DNA from: Enterobacter cancerogenus
GTDB taxonomy: Bacteria; Pseudomonadota; Gammaproteobacteria; Enterobacterales; Enterobacteriaceae
Direction: 5' to 3'
NCBI RefSeq assembly: GCF_019047785.1
Contig: NZ_CP077290.1
Span: 4,464,001-4,528,000 of the forward strand
DNA: 64,000 nucleotides
This document shows, in pieces, positions 53,023-61,913 of this stretch. How positions within the stretch are numbered: the stretch's first letter is position 1; each line of letters begins with the position of its first letter. Made by a program: the position numbers and the translations under genes. Below the pieces are notes generated by a model. It was given only the letters and a program-made list of their open reading frames with translations. It was not told the DNA's origin and did no database searches.

Positions 53023-53940
53023 ATGAATTTCAGACGACTCAAATACTTCGTAAAAATCGTCGATATCGGCAGCCTGACTCAGGCAGCGGAAGTGTTGCAT
53101 ATTGCGCAGCCCGCGCTGAGCCAGCAGGTTGCCACGCTTGAAGGGGAGCTGGATCAACAGCTGCTGATCCGCACCAAGCGCGGCGTGACGCCAACCGAAG
53201 CCGGGAAAATTCTTTATACCCATGCCCGCACCATTTTGCGCCAGTGTGAACAGGCGCAGCTGGCGGTCAATAACGTCGGCCAGACGCTGAGCGGCACGGT
53301 CTCTATCGGCCTTGCACCGGGGACCGCCGCATCTTCCATTACCATGCCGCTGCTGCAGGCGGTGCGTGCCGAGCTGCCCGACGTGCTGGTTTACCTGCAT
53401 GAGAACAGCGGCTCCGTGCTGAATGACAAACTGCTCAACGGGCAGTTGGACATGGCGGTGCTGTACGACCGCTCGCCCATCGCCGGGATCACCAGCCAGC
53501 CGCTGCTGAAAGAAGATCTTTATCTGGTCGGTACGCGCGACTGTCCGGGTCAAAGCGTTGACCTGACGGCCGTCGCCGAGATGAACCTGTTCCTGCCGCG
53601 TGATTACAGCGCCGTGCGCGTGCGGGTGGACGAAGCGTTTTCCCTGCGTCGCCTGACGGCCAAAATCATCGGCGAGATCGACTCTATCTCCACGCTGACC
53701 GCCGCGATTGCCAGCGGGATGGGGGTCACCGTGCTGCCGGAGTCTGCGGCACGCTCACTGTGCAGCGCGGCAAACGGCTGGATGGCGCGGATTACCACGC
53801 CGTCCATGAGCTTACCGCTGTCGCTCAATATGTCTGCACGCGGCTCGCTCACGCCGCAGGCGCAGGCGGTGAAAGAGATCCTGATGTCGCTGGTAAGCAA
53901 ACCATCGCTGGAGAACCGCGAGCTGCAGCTGGTCAGCTGA
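53023..53940 (+). CDS. nac: Nitrogen assimilation regulator Nac
   Basis: A 305-residue LysR regulator that links nitrogen limitation (NtrC) to sigma-70 genes such as hut, put and ure. The start at 53023 follows AGGGGG and gives the family N-terminus MNFRRLKYFVKIVDIGSL. The HTH is at about residues 17-38 (SLTQAAEVLHIAQPALSQQV). The upstream region holds a sigma-54 promoter and an NtrC site, the known control of nac. It is followed by cbl, 96 bases further on. Confidence 0.95.
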   Translation: MNFRRLKYFVKIVDIGSLTQAAEVLHIAQPALSQQVATLEGELDQQLLIRTKRGVTPTEAGKILYTHARTILRQCEQAQLAVNNVGQTLSGTVSIGLAPGTAASSITMPLLQAVRAELPDVLVYLHENSGSVLNDKLLNGQLDMAVLYDRSPIAGITSQPLLKEDLYLVGTRDCPGQSVDLTAVAEMNLFLPRDYSAVRVRVDEAFSLRRLTAKIIGEIDSISTLTAAIASGMGVTVLPESAARSLCSAANGWMARITTPSMSLPLSLNMSARGSLTPQAQAVKEILMSLVSKPSLENRELQLVS

Positions 53941-54036
53941 TATTCCATAAAAGCATAAGTTGCTGGTTTTTATTATTTGTTCTGTAGCCCCGCTGACTCT
54001 AACAATAGCGTTATGTCAGACAGGCCGGAGCGAAAC

Positions 54037-54987
54037 GTGAATTTCCAGCAACTTAAAATTATCCGTGAGGCGGCCAGGCGGGACTACAACCTGACCGAGG
54101 TCGCCAACATGCTGTATACCTCCCAGTCGGGCGTCAGTCGCCATATTCGCGAGCTGGAAGAAGAGCTGGGTATTGAGATTTTCATACGTCGCGGCAAGCG
54201 TCTGCTCGGGATGACCGAGCCGGGAAAAGCGCTGCTGGCCATTGCGGAGCGGATCCTCAACGAAGCCAGCAACGTTCGCCGTCTTGCGGACCTCTTTACC
54301 AACGATGCTTCCGGCGTGCTCACCATCGCGACGACCCACACCCAGGCGCGTTAAAGCCTGCCGCCGGTCATTAAAGCCTTTCGTGAACTCTTCCCGGATG
54401 TGCGGCTGGAGCTGATCCAGGGAACGCCGCAGGAGATCGACGTGCTGTTGCAAAACGGCGGGGCGGATATCGGTATCGCCAGTGAACGCCTCAGTACCGA
54501 CCCGCTGCTGGTGGCTTTCCCGTGGTTCCGCTGGCACCACAGCCTGCTGCTGCCGGACGATCACCCCCTCAACCAGGTGTCACCGCTTACGCTTGACGAT
54601 ATCGTTAAGTGGCCGCTGATCACCTACCGCCAGGGCATTACCGGGCGTTCACGTATCGATGAAGCCTTTAGCCGCAAGGGACTGACGCCGGATGTGGTCC
54701 TCAGCGCGCAGGATTCCGACGTGATTAAAACCTACGTTGAGCTTGGGCTGGGCATTGGTCTGGTGGCGGAACAGTCGGGCGGTGAGCACGAGGAGGGCAA
54801 TCTTGTGCGGCTTGATACCCGCCACCTGTTCGATGCCAATACCGTATGGCTGGGCCTCAAGCGTGGGCAGCTGCAGCGCAATTACGTATGGCGGTTTATC
54901 GAGCTGTGTAATGCCGGGCTGTCGGTGGATGAGATTAAGCGCCATGTGATGGAGCCAGAAGACGTGGCGATTGATTATCAGATTTGA
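54037..54987 (+). pseudogene. cbl: cbl, LysR-type sulfur regulator, broken by one stop codon
   Basis: Reading through one TAA at 54352-54354 restores a 316-codon frame, the exact length of E. coli Cbl, with similarity continuing without shift on both sides. The residue at the stop corresponds to the Tyr in the QARYSLP segment of Cbl, so TAT or TAC has become TAA by a single third-base change. The GTG at 54037 follows CGGAG. The first 105 residues keep the HTH (YNLTEVANMLYTSQSGVSRHI); the rest is the effector domain. Cbl normally activates ssu and tau genes during sulfate limitation. Loss of function, or a sequencing error, is implied; no restart site is evident downstream. Confidence 0.88.
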
Positions 54988-55006
54988 ACCGCGAATGCAG
55001 AAAAGC

Positions 55007-55035
55007 AAAAAGCCTGCTTTAAAAGCAGGCTTTTT
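55007..55035 (-). terminator. Terminator of tRNA-Asn copy 4
   Basis: AAAAAGCCTGCTTT and AAAGCAGGCTTTTT pair directly downstream of the tRNA on the minus strand; the hairpin also lies just past the cbl stop. Confidence 0.85.
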
Positions 55036-55040
55036 AAATT

Positions 55041-55116
55041 TGGCTCCTCTGACTGGACTCGAACCAGTGACATACGGATTAACAGTCCGCCGTTCTACCG
55101 ACTGAACTACAGAGGA
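55041..55116 (-). tRNA. tRNA-Asn (anticodon GUU), copy 4
   Basis: A 76-base tRNA with encoded CCA, identical to the other copies. In E. coli the copy next to mtfA is asnT. Confidence 0.98.
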
Positions 55117-55216
55117 ATCGTGTGAACGAGGCGCATGTTAATGGCCTCGCTAAAATGTGTCAACACTAAATTTAAGGTGCTGATTCAATTGATTAATTAA
55201 GCTGCAAACTGCTGTT

Positions 55217-56014
55217 TTAGTGAACGTGCGCGGTGGCATACTCGCCGCTGTCGCCATTCTTACGTAAACGCTGAAGCGGGTCCTGCTGGTAGAACTGGCA
55301 AAAACGCTGCCACAACGCCGGGAAGCGGGGAGCGAACAGCTCCGGCGCGCTAAAGAAATATTCCGACAGAACCGCAAAACATTCGGCTGGATCGGTGGCA
55401 GCATAGGCGTCGATGCTCGCGGCGCTTTCACCGACAAGATCGATTTCATCCTGAATGTTGTCCATGGCCGCATGCAGATCGTGCTCCCATCCGGCCACTT
55501 CGCGCAGCGGGATGAGCGGCACGCCGCTGGCGCGATCGCCGTTGCGGGTATCAAGCTTGTGCGCCACTTCATGGATAATCAGGTTGAAGCCGGAGGCATC
55601 AAACGAATCCTGAATATCCAGCCAGTTGAGCACAATAGGCCCCTGTTGCCAGCTCTGCCCGGACTGCACAACGCGCTGGCTGTGCACCAGACCGATGTCA
55701 TCTTCCCATTCGTCATCCACCACGAACGGGGCAGGGTAGATAAGCACTTCGTGAAAGCCGTCCAGCCATTCAATGCCGAGCGCCAAAACGGGCAGGCAGA
55801 ACAGCAGGGCAATACGCGTGTTTTTGAGGGGATCGAGTTCGAAACCCTGTAACGGAACCAGACGTTTTTGCTGCAGAAAACGGTCCGCCAGTTGAATCAG
55901 CACTCGCTGTTCATCCGGCTCGAGGTTAGCCAGAACCGGGATCGCCAGCGCCTCTTCCCATGGCTGTGCCATATTTCGACCAGCGTCATTCGATTTCCAG
56001 GGCCACTTAATCAT
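55217..56014 (-). CDS. mtfA: Mlc-titrating zinc peptidase MtfA
   Basis: A 265-residue cytosolic zincin of the M90 family that binds the glucose repressor Mlc and so influences ptsG. The start at 56014 gives the E. coli length. The zinc motif HEVAH is at residues 148-152 ([10 protein letters not shown]), related in fold to anthrax lethal factor. It is on the minus strand, divergent from the LysR gene at 56324. Confidence 0.94.
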   Translation of the reverse strand: MIKWPWKSNDAGRNMAQPWEEALAIPVLANLEPDEQRVLIQLADRFLQQKRLVPLQGFELDPLKNTRIALLFCLPVLALGIEWLDGFHEVLIYPAPFVVDDEWEDDIGLVHSQRVVQSGQSWQQGPIVLNWLDIQDSFDASGFNLIIHEVAHKLDTRNGDRASGVPLIPLREVAGWEHDLHAAMDNIQDEIDLVGESAASIDAYAATDPAECFAVLSEYFFSAPELFAPRFPALWQRFCQFYQQDPLQRLRKNGDSGEYATAHVH

Positions 56015-56323
56015 CGCTTTGCTCGCAAACTCGTCACATGAACAAAATTGAAAGGTCAGGCTAACATGCCAAAGAACCCGGCATGAAAGCAACTACAAAA
56101 CGTTGAGATGTCGGAATGGCAGAAAAGGCCAGCCTCTCTGCCATTATTCAACCACTTATCCCGTTTCCTTTCAGTGACAAAACTCCCATTGATAAAACCC
56201 CGCTGAAGACCGGGCCTGAGATAACACGCTGCCCTGAGCCTCAGGTTGAAACGTTAAGGGACTGTTAAAATGTGCGTCTACCCGTCATGATGACCGTCAT
56301 CAAAACGGAGAAATGTCGATACT
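56015..56323. other. 309-base divergent intergenic region
   Basis: Between mtfA and the LysR gene. It contains an inverted repeat AATGGCAGA/TCTGCCATT (56115-56123 and 56137-56145) and, 30 bases before the LysR start, the palindrome GTCATGATGAC (56284-56294) that could be an autoregulatory site. No small gene is convincing. Confidence 0.5.
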
Positions 56324-57223
56324 ATGCCCGTAAATTTTGACCTTAACGATCTTTATGCTTTCAGAGCGTTAGTGGAATATGGCAACTTTCGGGTTGCTGC
56401 TGAATCTATCTGTTTGTCCCCGTCAGCACTGAGCCGCAGGATTGAAAAACTGGAGGCGGCGCTGGGAACAAAGCTGTTTGACCGGACCACCCGCCACGTG
56501 GCTCTGACGTTGTACGGGCAGAACTTTGCTGAACGTTCAGCGCAGTTGCTTGATAACGTTGAGTCCATGCTGGCGGATATCGATAAAGTGAGCGAAGAGC
56601 GCACCGGGCTGGTTACCGTCGCTACGGTACCGTCTGCAGCCTGTTACTTTATGCCGGATGTTATACGTCGTTTTCAGTCCCGCTACCCGCGTGTCCGGAT
56701 TAAGCTCATCGACAGCAGCGCAGGGAATGTCCTTGACGCTGTTGCCCGTAGCCAGGCGGATTTCGGGATCTGTTTCGCCGGGAGTTTGCCCTCTGAAATA
56801 GAGTTTTTCCCGCTTGTGGAAGATAGCTATGTCGCCGCATGCAGGCGCGATCACCCTCTGGCAAAAAAAAATCACCTGACATGGCAGGCGTTTTATGAGC
56901 AGGACTATATCATCCTCGACAAAACGTCAGGTAACCGTAACCTGCTCGACCGGTTGTTGGGGGACAGGGTTCCTGCGCGTCCCAGCGTCTGCGAAACGCG
57001 CCATGTGACCACGATGCTCGGTATGGTAGAGGCGGGGATCGGCATTGCTGCCGTTCCCGCCATGTCGATGCCAACGTCAGAGCACTCACTGTTGACATCT
57101 GTCCCGCTCCTGGCGCCGGAAGTGAAACGCACTGTGGGGCTTATCCGACGCCGGGGGCGCATCCAGTCTTACATTGCGGCTGAACTGGAAAAACACATTA
57201 CTGAGCAGTACCGCGGGACGTGA
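56324..57223 (+). CDS. LysR-family regulator of the adjacent tricarboxylate module
   Basis: A 299-residue LysR regulator with the HTH at about residues 20-45 (GNFRVAAESICLSPSALSRRI) and a typical effector domain (TVATVPSAACYFMPDVIRRF). It converges on the periplasmic protein gene and overlaps its 3' end by 26 bases. Its neighbours are a ModA-like protein and a citrate-type MFS carrier, so it probably responds to the carried tricarboxylate. The effector is not known. Confidence 0.88.
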   Translation: MPVNFDLNDLYAFRALVEYGNFRVAAESICLSPSALSRRIEKLEAALGTKLFDRTTRHVALTLYGQNFAERSAQLLDNVESMLADIDKVSEERTGLVTVATVPSAACYFMPDVIRRFQSRYPRVRIKLIDSSAGNVLDAVARSQADFGICFAGSLPSEIEFFPLVEDSYVAACRRDHPLAKKNHLTWQAFYEQDYIILDKTSGNRNLLDRLLGDRVPARPSVCETRHVTTMLGMVEAGIGIAAVPAMSMPTSEHSLLTSVPLLAPEVKRTVGLIRRRGRIQSYIAAELEKHITEQYRGT

Positions 57224-57986
57224 CGGGGCTTAATCCCGTGTCGCGGATCACGGCACTGGACTGTGTCGATGAAAGGTAACTCAGCAGCGCTTTCCCTTCG
57301 CCAGGATGGTCGGCGTGGCGGGTCACGGCGCCAGCAAAGCGGGTGATGTATTGCAGGTTGTCCGGGAGTTTGCCGATAAACGTCACCCCCGGAATCGGCA
57401 ACAGTTCGCTGACCTGCTGGAAACCCACCGCGTATTTCCCTTTCGCCACTTCTTCGGCGACGGGGATGCGCTCAACCTTCGTTGCTTTACCCATCACCTC
57501 TTTTTCAATCCCCAGCGTTTTGAACAGCTTCTGGCTGACGTATCTGCCGCTGGCGCTGTCGGAGTAGGCGATAGATCCGGCCTGAAGCAGCGTGTGGCGA
57601 AGTTTCGCCTCATTACCGATATCCGGGACGTCATCGCCTTTTTTTACCACCATACCGACAGGGGAGTCAGCAAGTTCCGTGCGTGAGCCAGGCTGAGTCA
57701 GGTTGTCCTTTTCGAGCGTTGCCAGCGCATCGCCCACCATGATTACCACGTCGGCTTTTTCCCCGCGCGCAAGTCGGTTAGGAATTGCCTGCGGAGTCGT
57801 CCCCATAGACGGGCCGGGAACGAGCACAATGTTATCGCCGGTCTGGCGTTCATATTCCGGTGCCAGCTTTTCAAGGGCGGCTTTAAAACCGCCTGAGATC
57901 ATGACCGTCACCTCTTTTGCGGAGGCGCAGAAGCTCAGGGCGGTCATTATCAACGCGCTGGTGGTCAGCCGAGGGATCAGTCTCAT
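57198..57986 (-). CDS. ModA-like periplasmic protein, possible aconitate isomerase
   Basis: A 262-residue protein with a signal peptide ending after ASA (about residue 23) and a type II periplasmic-binding fold. [20 protein letters not shown] near residue 55 and [11 protein letters not shown] near 77 are typical of a subfamily that includes aconitate isomerase of Pseudomonas, which has this fold and size. No ABC permease or ATPase is adjacent; instead it follows a citrate-family MFS gene with a 4-base ATGA overlap. That context favours an enzyme or accessory protein over an ABC binding protein. Assignment is inference. Confidence 0.7.
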   Translation of the reverse strand: MRLIPRLTTSALIMTALSFCASAKEVTVMISGGFKAALEKLAPEYERQTGDNIVLVPGPSMGTTPQAIPNRLARGEKADVVIMVGDALATLEKDNLTQPGSRTELADSPVGMVVKKGDDVPDIGNEAKLRHTLLQAGSIAYSDSASGRYVSQKLFKTLGIEKEVMGKATKVERIPVAEEVAKGKYAVGFQQVSELLPIPGVTFIGKLPDNLQYITRFAGAVTRHADHPGEGKALLSYLSSTQSSAVIRDTGLSPVTSRGTAQ

Positions 57987-59296
57987 GCCGCCCCCTCTGA
58001 TTTCACGGTATTTTGCAGCGTCACTGCACGACGACGATACAGGTAGAGTGTGGCCAGCAGGGCACACACTGCGGCGAAACCCATCCAGTATCCGGGAGAG
58101 GCTTTATCCCCGGTATATTCAATCAGCGCGGTAGACATCACCGGGGTGAATCCCCCAAATACCGCCGTTGCCAGACTGTAGGCCAGAGAGAACCCCGCCA
58201 CCCGAACTTCAGAAGGCATGATCTCCGTGAGTGCCGGGATCATCGCACCATTGTAAAGGCCATAGAGGAAAGAGAGCCACAGCAGGACGCTTAGCATCAT
58301 TGAGAAGCTCGGTGCTTGCGCCAGCAGCGTCAGCGCCGGGTAGCTTGTCGCCAGTGCCAGCAGCGTCATGGCGATAAGCACCGGTTTACGCCCAAAGCGG
58401 TCCGACAGCGCACCGCCCACCGGCAGCCAGATAAAGTTAGAAATTGCGACCAGAAGCGTGACCAGCAGGCTGTCCGAGGCGCTGAGCATCAGTACTTTTT
58501 TCCCGAAAGTCGGCGCGTAAACGGTGATCAGATAAAAGGCCGTAGTGGTCATCGCCACCATCAGCATGCCGGCAATGACCACCTGCCAGTTACCGAGCAG
58601 GGTTCTAAAGACCTGATGCATCTCCAGATGATGGCGGCGCGCGCTGAACTCCTCTGTCTCCTCCAGCTTGCGGCGCAGGAAAAAGATAAAGGGGACGATT
58701 AAACAGCCGACCAGGAACGGAATACGCCAGCCCCATTCACGAATGGCGCTCTCTGCCATTAGCGCGTTCAGGGCAAACCCCATGGCTGCCGCAACCATAA
58801 TCGCGACCTGCTGGCTGCCGGACTGCCAGCTGGTGTAGAAACCTTTGCGGCCGGGTGTGGCAATTTCAGCCAGATAGACCGACACGCCACCCAGCTCCGC
58901 TCCGGCAGAAAACCCCTGCAATAGTCGGCCTGACAGCACCAGTAACGGTGCCCACAGACCTATGCTGTGATAAGACGGAATAAGCACAATCAGGAAGGTT
59001 CCCGCCGCCATAATCGACAGAGTCACGATCAATCCTTTTCTGCGTCCAACCTTGTCGATATAGGCACCCAGTACGATTGCCCCGATGGGACGCATTAAAA
59101 AACCTGCGCCGAAGACGGCGAACGTCATCATCAGGGAAGCAAATTCACTGCTCGCCGGGAAAAAGGTATGCGCGATGTAGGTCGCATAAAAGCCGAAGAG
59201 AAAGAAGTCGAATTGCTCGAGAAAGTTGCCGGACGTAACGCGAAATATCGCGCCTGCTTTCGTGCGAAGGGTTGCAGGTGAGGTTGAGGAAAACAT
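57983..59296 (-). CDS. MFS tricarboxylate/H+ symporter (CitA/TcuC-like)
   Basis: A 437-residue MFS carrier with 12 helices. The start at 59296 follows [34 protein letters not shown], the loop motif [16 protein letters not shown], the [20 protein letters not shown] segment and [20 protein letters not shown] closely resemble CitA of citrate plasmids and TcuC of the Salmonella tricarballylate operon. It probably imports citrate, tricarballylate, aconitate or a similar acid with protons. It is the first gene of a two-gene operon with the periplasmic protein. Confidence 0.88.
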   Translation of the reverse strand: MFSSTSPATLRTKAGAIFRVTSGNFLEQFDFFLFGFYATYIAHTFFPASSEFASLMMTFAVFGAGFLMRPIGAIVLGAYIDKVGRRKGLIVTLSIMAAGTFLIVLIPSYHSIGLWAPLLVLSGRLLQGFSAGAELGGVSVYLAEIATPGRKGFYTSWQSGSQQVAIMVAAAMGFALNALMAESAIREWGWRIPFLVGCLIVPFIFFLRRKLEETEEFSARRHHLEMHQVFRTLLGNWQVVIAGMLMVAMTTTAFYLITVYAPTFGKKVLMLSASDSLLVTLLVAISNFIWLPVGGALSDRFGRKPVLIAMTLLALATSYPALTLLAQAPSFSMMLSVLLWLSFLYGLYNGAMIPALTEIMPSEVRVAGFSLAYSLATAVFGGFTPVMSTALIEYTGDKASPGYWMGFAAVCALLATLYLYRRRAVTLQNTVKSEGAA

Positions 59297-59389
59297 GGTT
59301 ATCTCCAGTTTATTGTTGACGTTTTGCTCGTCTGTTTCTGAAAACTGGATCAACTACCCCAAATTTATAAGCGCAATTAATACAAGGAC

Positions 59390-59408
59390 TGATGCATTTA
59401 ACGCATCA
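59390..59408. promoter_or_regulatory. Dyad, candidate operator of the MFS operon
   Basis: TGATGC-N7-GCATCA is a perfect 6-bp dyad about 95 bases before the MFS start codon. Its size fits a LysR-type recognition site, and the nearest LysR gene is in the same module. Confidence 0.5.
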
Positions 59409-59547
59409 ATGGTGAAGAGCCGATCGGGAGGGATTGCTGTAACAACAACTTAACAATTAATTGATTTTTTATTCACCAATTTGGGCGCGCCCCTGATAAT
59501 GCTGTTTTGTGACATCGCGCAGAGGCGACATGGGTAGCAAAGAAGAC

Positions 59548-59573
59548 AAAAGCCAGGCGATGCCTGGCTTTTT
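59548..59573 (-). terminator. Terminator of the serine hydrolase gene
   Basis: AAAAGCCAGGC and GCCTGGCTTTT pair around GAT, 9 bases past the stop codon on the minus strand. Confidence 0.83.
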
Positions 59574-59581
59574 ACCATAAC

Positions 59582-60880
59582 TTATCGCAATGCGTTGGCA
59601 ATCGCACTGAACATCAGGGATGCCTCAAGCGGCTGCGCGCTGAACGACGGTTCCGCCTGCGGCCAGGTTGACCATTGAACGATCACCAGATTCTCCGTTG
59701 GGTTCACCATGATCATCTGACCGAAGATCCCCAGCGCCCACAGAGAGCCTTTCAGTGAATCCTGAACCGCAGGGCTGACGTGTTGGGCATTGGCGGGAAC
59801 CTCATTGTTCCACCATTGGTAGCCGTAAAGGCCGTCTGGATGGGCGTCAGATACCGAGCCTTTCGCGTGCGTCCAGTCGGACGAGTGCTGAACCCAGTTG
59901 TCTGGCAGGATCTGTTTGCCGTCTGGCAGGGTGCCGTTGTGCAGGATAAACTCCCCGAAGCGACCCCAGTCTTCCAGCGTGGCGTTAAAGCCATGCGCGC
60001 CGACGTCGTGCTGGCCCTTACTGTAGGCGTGCCACACGCCGTCGCTCGCCATGCCGTATGGCTGCCAGATGCTTTTCTCGAGGTACGCCGCCAGCGTCAT
60101 GCCGGTGGCGCGCTCAAGGACATCCCCCAGCAGCCATGCGCCGCCGGATGAGTAAGACCAGTTTTCCCCGGCAGGGTGTTCACGATGTAAACCGGAGACC
60201 AGTTTGCGCACGCAGTCATAGGTGCCAGGTTTGGCTTCGCACTCGGTGAGCTGGGCGAAATCCGATTTCGGGTTGGTGTAATCCTCGTTCCACGCCACGC
60301 CGGAGGTATGGGTGATCAGCTGTTTTAACGTCACGCCGTCCCAGGCGGTGCCTTTTAAATCCGGTTCGTACTGCGTAACAAGATCGTCGAGCGAGTGGAT
60401 CTTGCCTTCTTTAATCGCCACGCCTACCAGCGCCGAAACGACCGATTTCCCTACAGAACGAGACGTCCAGAGCGTGGAGTCGGTATTGCCTTCACCCAGA
60501 TACTTCCACGCGACTTTGCCGTCTTTCAGCACCAGCATACCGCTGACGTTCTGGCGCTTAAGGTAATCCTGAAGATTGTAGGTTTTGCCATTAACCTGGT
60601 AGCTGGCGTCTTTCAGCGGTTTTTCTGCGGCCAGCAACGGGGTGGCATTACCATGACGGAACACGTCGCCCGCGTAGTTGCGGTAGTCATTGCGAAAGCC
60701 GACAACGCGATCGCTTTGGCTCCAGGTGAGCATGCTGTGCGTGTCGGGCAGTTTTGCATCAAACGGAGCCGGACAGGTCTCCAGGTCGGTGCCTTCACAG
60801 GCCGCCATGGCGACAGGAGAGAGCAGGCTGGTGAAGACAAGGCCCGCGAGCAGTGTGAAATTTAACGATTTATTTTTCAT
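59582..60880 (-). CDS. Exported serine hydrolase of the class C beta-lactamase/esterase family
   Basis: A 432-residue protein with a signal peptide ending after AMA (about residue 26). The serine-nucleophile motif SVGK lies in TSRSVGKSVVSA, about residue 144, THTSGVAW follows near 191 and the second motif YSS (NWSYSSGG) near 243. The third motif KTG of true beta-lactamases is absent; the region reads ALGIFGQMI, as in esterases and 6-aminohexanoate-dimer hydrolase relatives. Two Cys close to the mature N-terminus may form a disulfide. It is divergent from a LysR gene. Natural substrate unknown. Confidence 0.85.
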   Translation of the reverse strand: MKNKSLNFTLLAGLVFTSLLSPVAMAACEGTDLETCPAPFDAKLPDTHSMLTWSQSDRVVGFRNDYRNYAGDVFRHGNATPLLAAEKPLKDASYQVNGKTYNLQDYLKRQNVSGMLVLKDGKVAWKYLGEGNTDSTLWTSRSVGKSVVSALVGVAIKEGKIHSLDDLVTQYEPDLKGTAWDGVTLKQLITHTSGVAWNEDYTNPKSDFAQLTECEAKPGTYDCVRKLVSGLHREHPAGENWSYSSGGAWLLGDVLERATGMTLAAYLEKSIWQPYGMASDGVWHAYSKGQHDVGAHGFNATLEDWGRFGEFILHNGTLPDGKQILPDNWVQHSSDWTHAKGSVSDAHPDGLYGYQWWNNEVPANAQHVSPAVQDSLKGSLWALGIFGQMIMVNPTENLVIVQWSTWPQAEPSFSAQPLEASLMFSAIANALR

Positions 60881-60949
60881 GGTTTTCTCGTATGGGTTAA
60901 GAATGCCTTCAGTTTAAGAACCTGCGGCCTATAATAAAAAGCGCGTAAT

Positions 60950-60964
60950 GGGGGAAAATCCCCC
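60950..60964. promoter_or_regulatory. Dyad between serine hydrolase and LysR genes
   Basis: GGGGGAAAATCCCCC is a dyad centred in the 106-base divergent intergenic region, next to TATAAT at 60930-60935. It could be the operator for the LysR protein at 60987. Confidence 0.4.
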
Positions 60965-60986
60965 GTATTTTTGATAAGGATGCAAC

Positions 60987-61889
60987 GTGGCGACGTTACT
61001 CTATTCCTTTGCTCAACTGGAGGCGTTCACCGCCGTGGCGGAGCACGGGAGCCTGATGAAGGCGGCGGGTAAACTGGGTAAAGACCGGACGACCCTGCGC
61101 GATCTGATTGATTTTCTCGAAGATGGTCTGGGCTACGCGCTCTTCGAGCGGGAAGGGCGCACTCTGCGGTTAACCCCGGAAGGGGAGCAGCTCCGACGGC
61201 AGGCGCACCTGCTGATGCGCCAGGTAAAAGCCTTTGAGGCCTTTGCGAAAGAGGTGCCTGAAAGCGCCACGCAGGAAATTTCCCTTGTCTACGATCCCTT
61301 TACGCCCAGGGCGTTTTTGCAGGCACTGATAGGCGTGATGGCCGGGCAAAACGTCCGGTTGAGCCTGAAGAGTGCCTCGCGGGATGAGGCCGAGGCGATG
61401 CTGGCCAGCGGTCAGGCCGATCTGGGGATCTGTCAGGCGCGCAACCGCAGCGTGGGCAGTGACATGGAGTGGCGCGCTCTGGGCGCAATCGATATGGATT
61501 TCTATGCCTCGAAGGCGCGTTTTGCGTCGGCCACGCCGCCGCTTTCGCTGCTTGACCTCTCTCTTGTGCCGCAGGTCGTGATGCACGACGCCTCTGACGA
61601 ACCGGTGGCACGTCGCCTGCAAATCTCCGGGCATACGATTTTTACCAATGAACTGGAGATGCTTCGCGGCCTGCTGGAGCAGGGATGCGGCTGGGGATTT
61701 TTGCCGACGCACCTGCAGGCGACGCAGTGGAAAAACGTCAAAAGGCTGCACACCGAAGTGGGCAGCCAGGGAATCAGCCAGACGATGGTCACCATCTGGA
61801 AACCGGGCAGCGACAAGCGCGGGACTATCGATCGTACGCTGTCGCTGCTGCCGACGCTGTGGCAAAAAAGCATGCGCCAGGCCGGGTAA
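60987..61889 (+). CDS. LysR-family transcriptional regulator
   Basis: A 300-residue LysR regulator starting with GTG, preceded by AAGGA. The HTH lies at about residues 20-45 (GSLMKAAGKLGKDRTTLRDLI), with an unusual Thr-Thr-Leu-Arg recognition helix rather than the common Ala-Leu-Ser. The effector domain contains ISLVYDPFTPRAFLQAL. It is divergent from the serine hydrolase gene, an arrangement like ampR-ampC, and may control it. Effector unknown. Confidence 0.85.
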   Translation: MATLLYSFAQLEAFTAVAEHGSLMKAAGKLGKDRTTLRDLIDFLEDGLGYALFEREGRTLRLTPEGEQLRRQAHLLMRQVKAFEAFAKEVPESATQEISLVYDPFTPRAFLQALIGVMAGQNVRLSLKSASRDEAEAMLASGQADLGICQARNRSVGSDMEWRALGAIDMDFYASKARFASATPPLSLLDLSLVPQVVMHDASDEPVARRLQISGHTIFTNELEMLRGLLEQGCGWGFLPTHLQATQWKNVKRLHTEVGSQGISQTMVTIWKPGSDKRGTIDRTLSLLPTLWQKSMRQAG

Positions 61890-61907
61890 GCGCGGCGCTA
61901 CCCGGCA
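61880..61907. repeat. REP-like palindrome between converging genes
   Basis: GCCGGGTA and TACCCGGC pair around a 10-base GC-rich loop. It overlaps the LysR stop codon and ends 7 bases before the fumarase stop. It may block read-through. Confidence 0.7.
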
Positions 61908-61913
61908 TTATGC

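Larger units (their letters stand above)
54997..55128 (-). repeat. 132-bp perfect direct repeat with 52582-52713
   Basis: This block holds tRNA-Asn copy 4, its terminator and the first bases of its leader, and is identical and in the same orientation as 52582-52713. The pair flanks nac and cbl. Confidence 0.92.

Noticed and set aside
54400..54987. Second half of cbl as an independent gene
   Set aside because: It aligns to the effector domain of Cbl without its HTH and lacks a good start; it is the downstream part of the broken gene.
57198..57986. Molybdate-binding protein ModA
   Set aside because: Similar fold, but no modBC partners and the neighbouring gene is an MFS tricarboxylate carrier; a ModA name would mislead.
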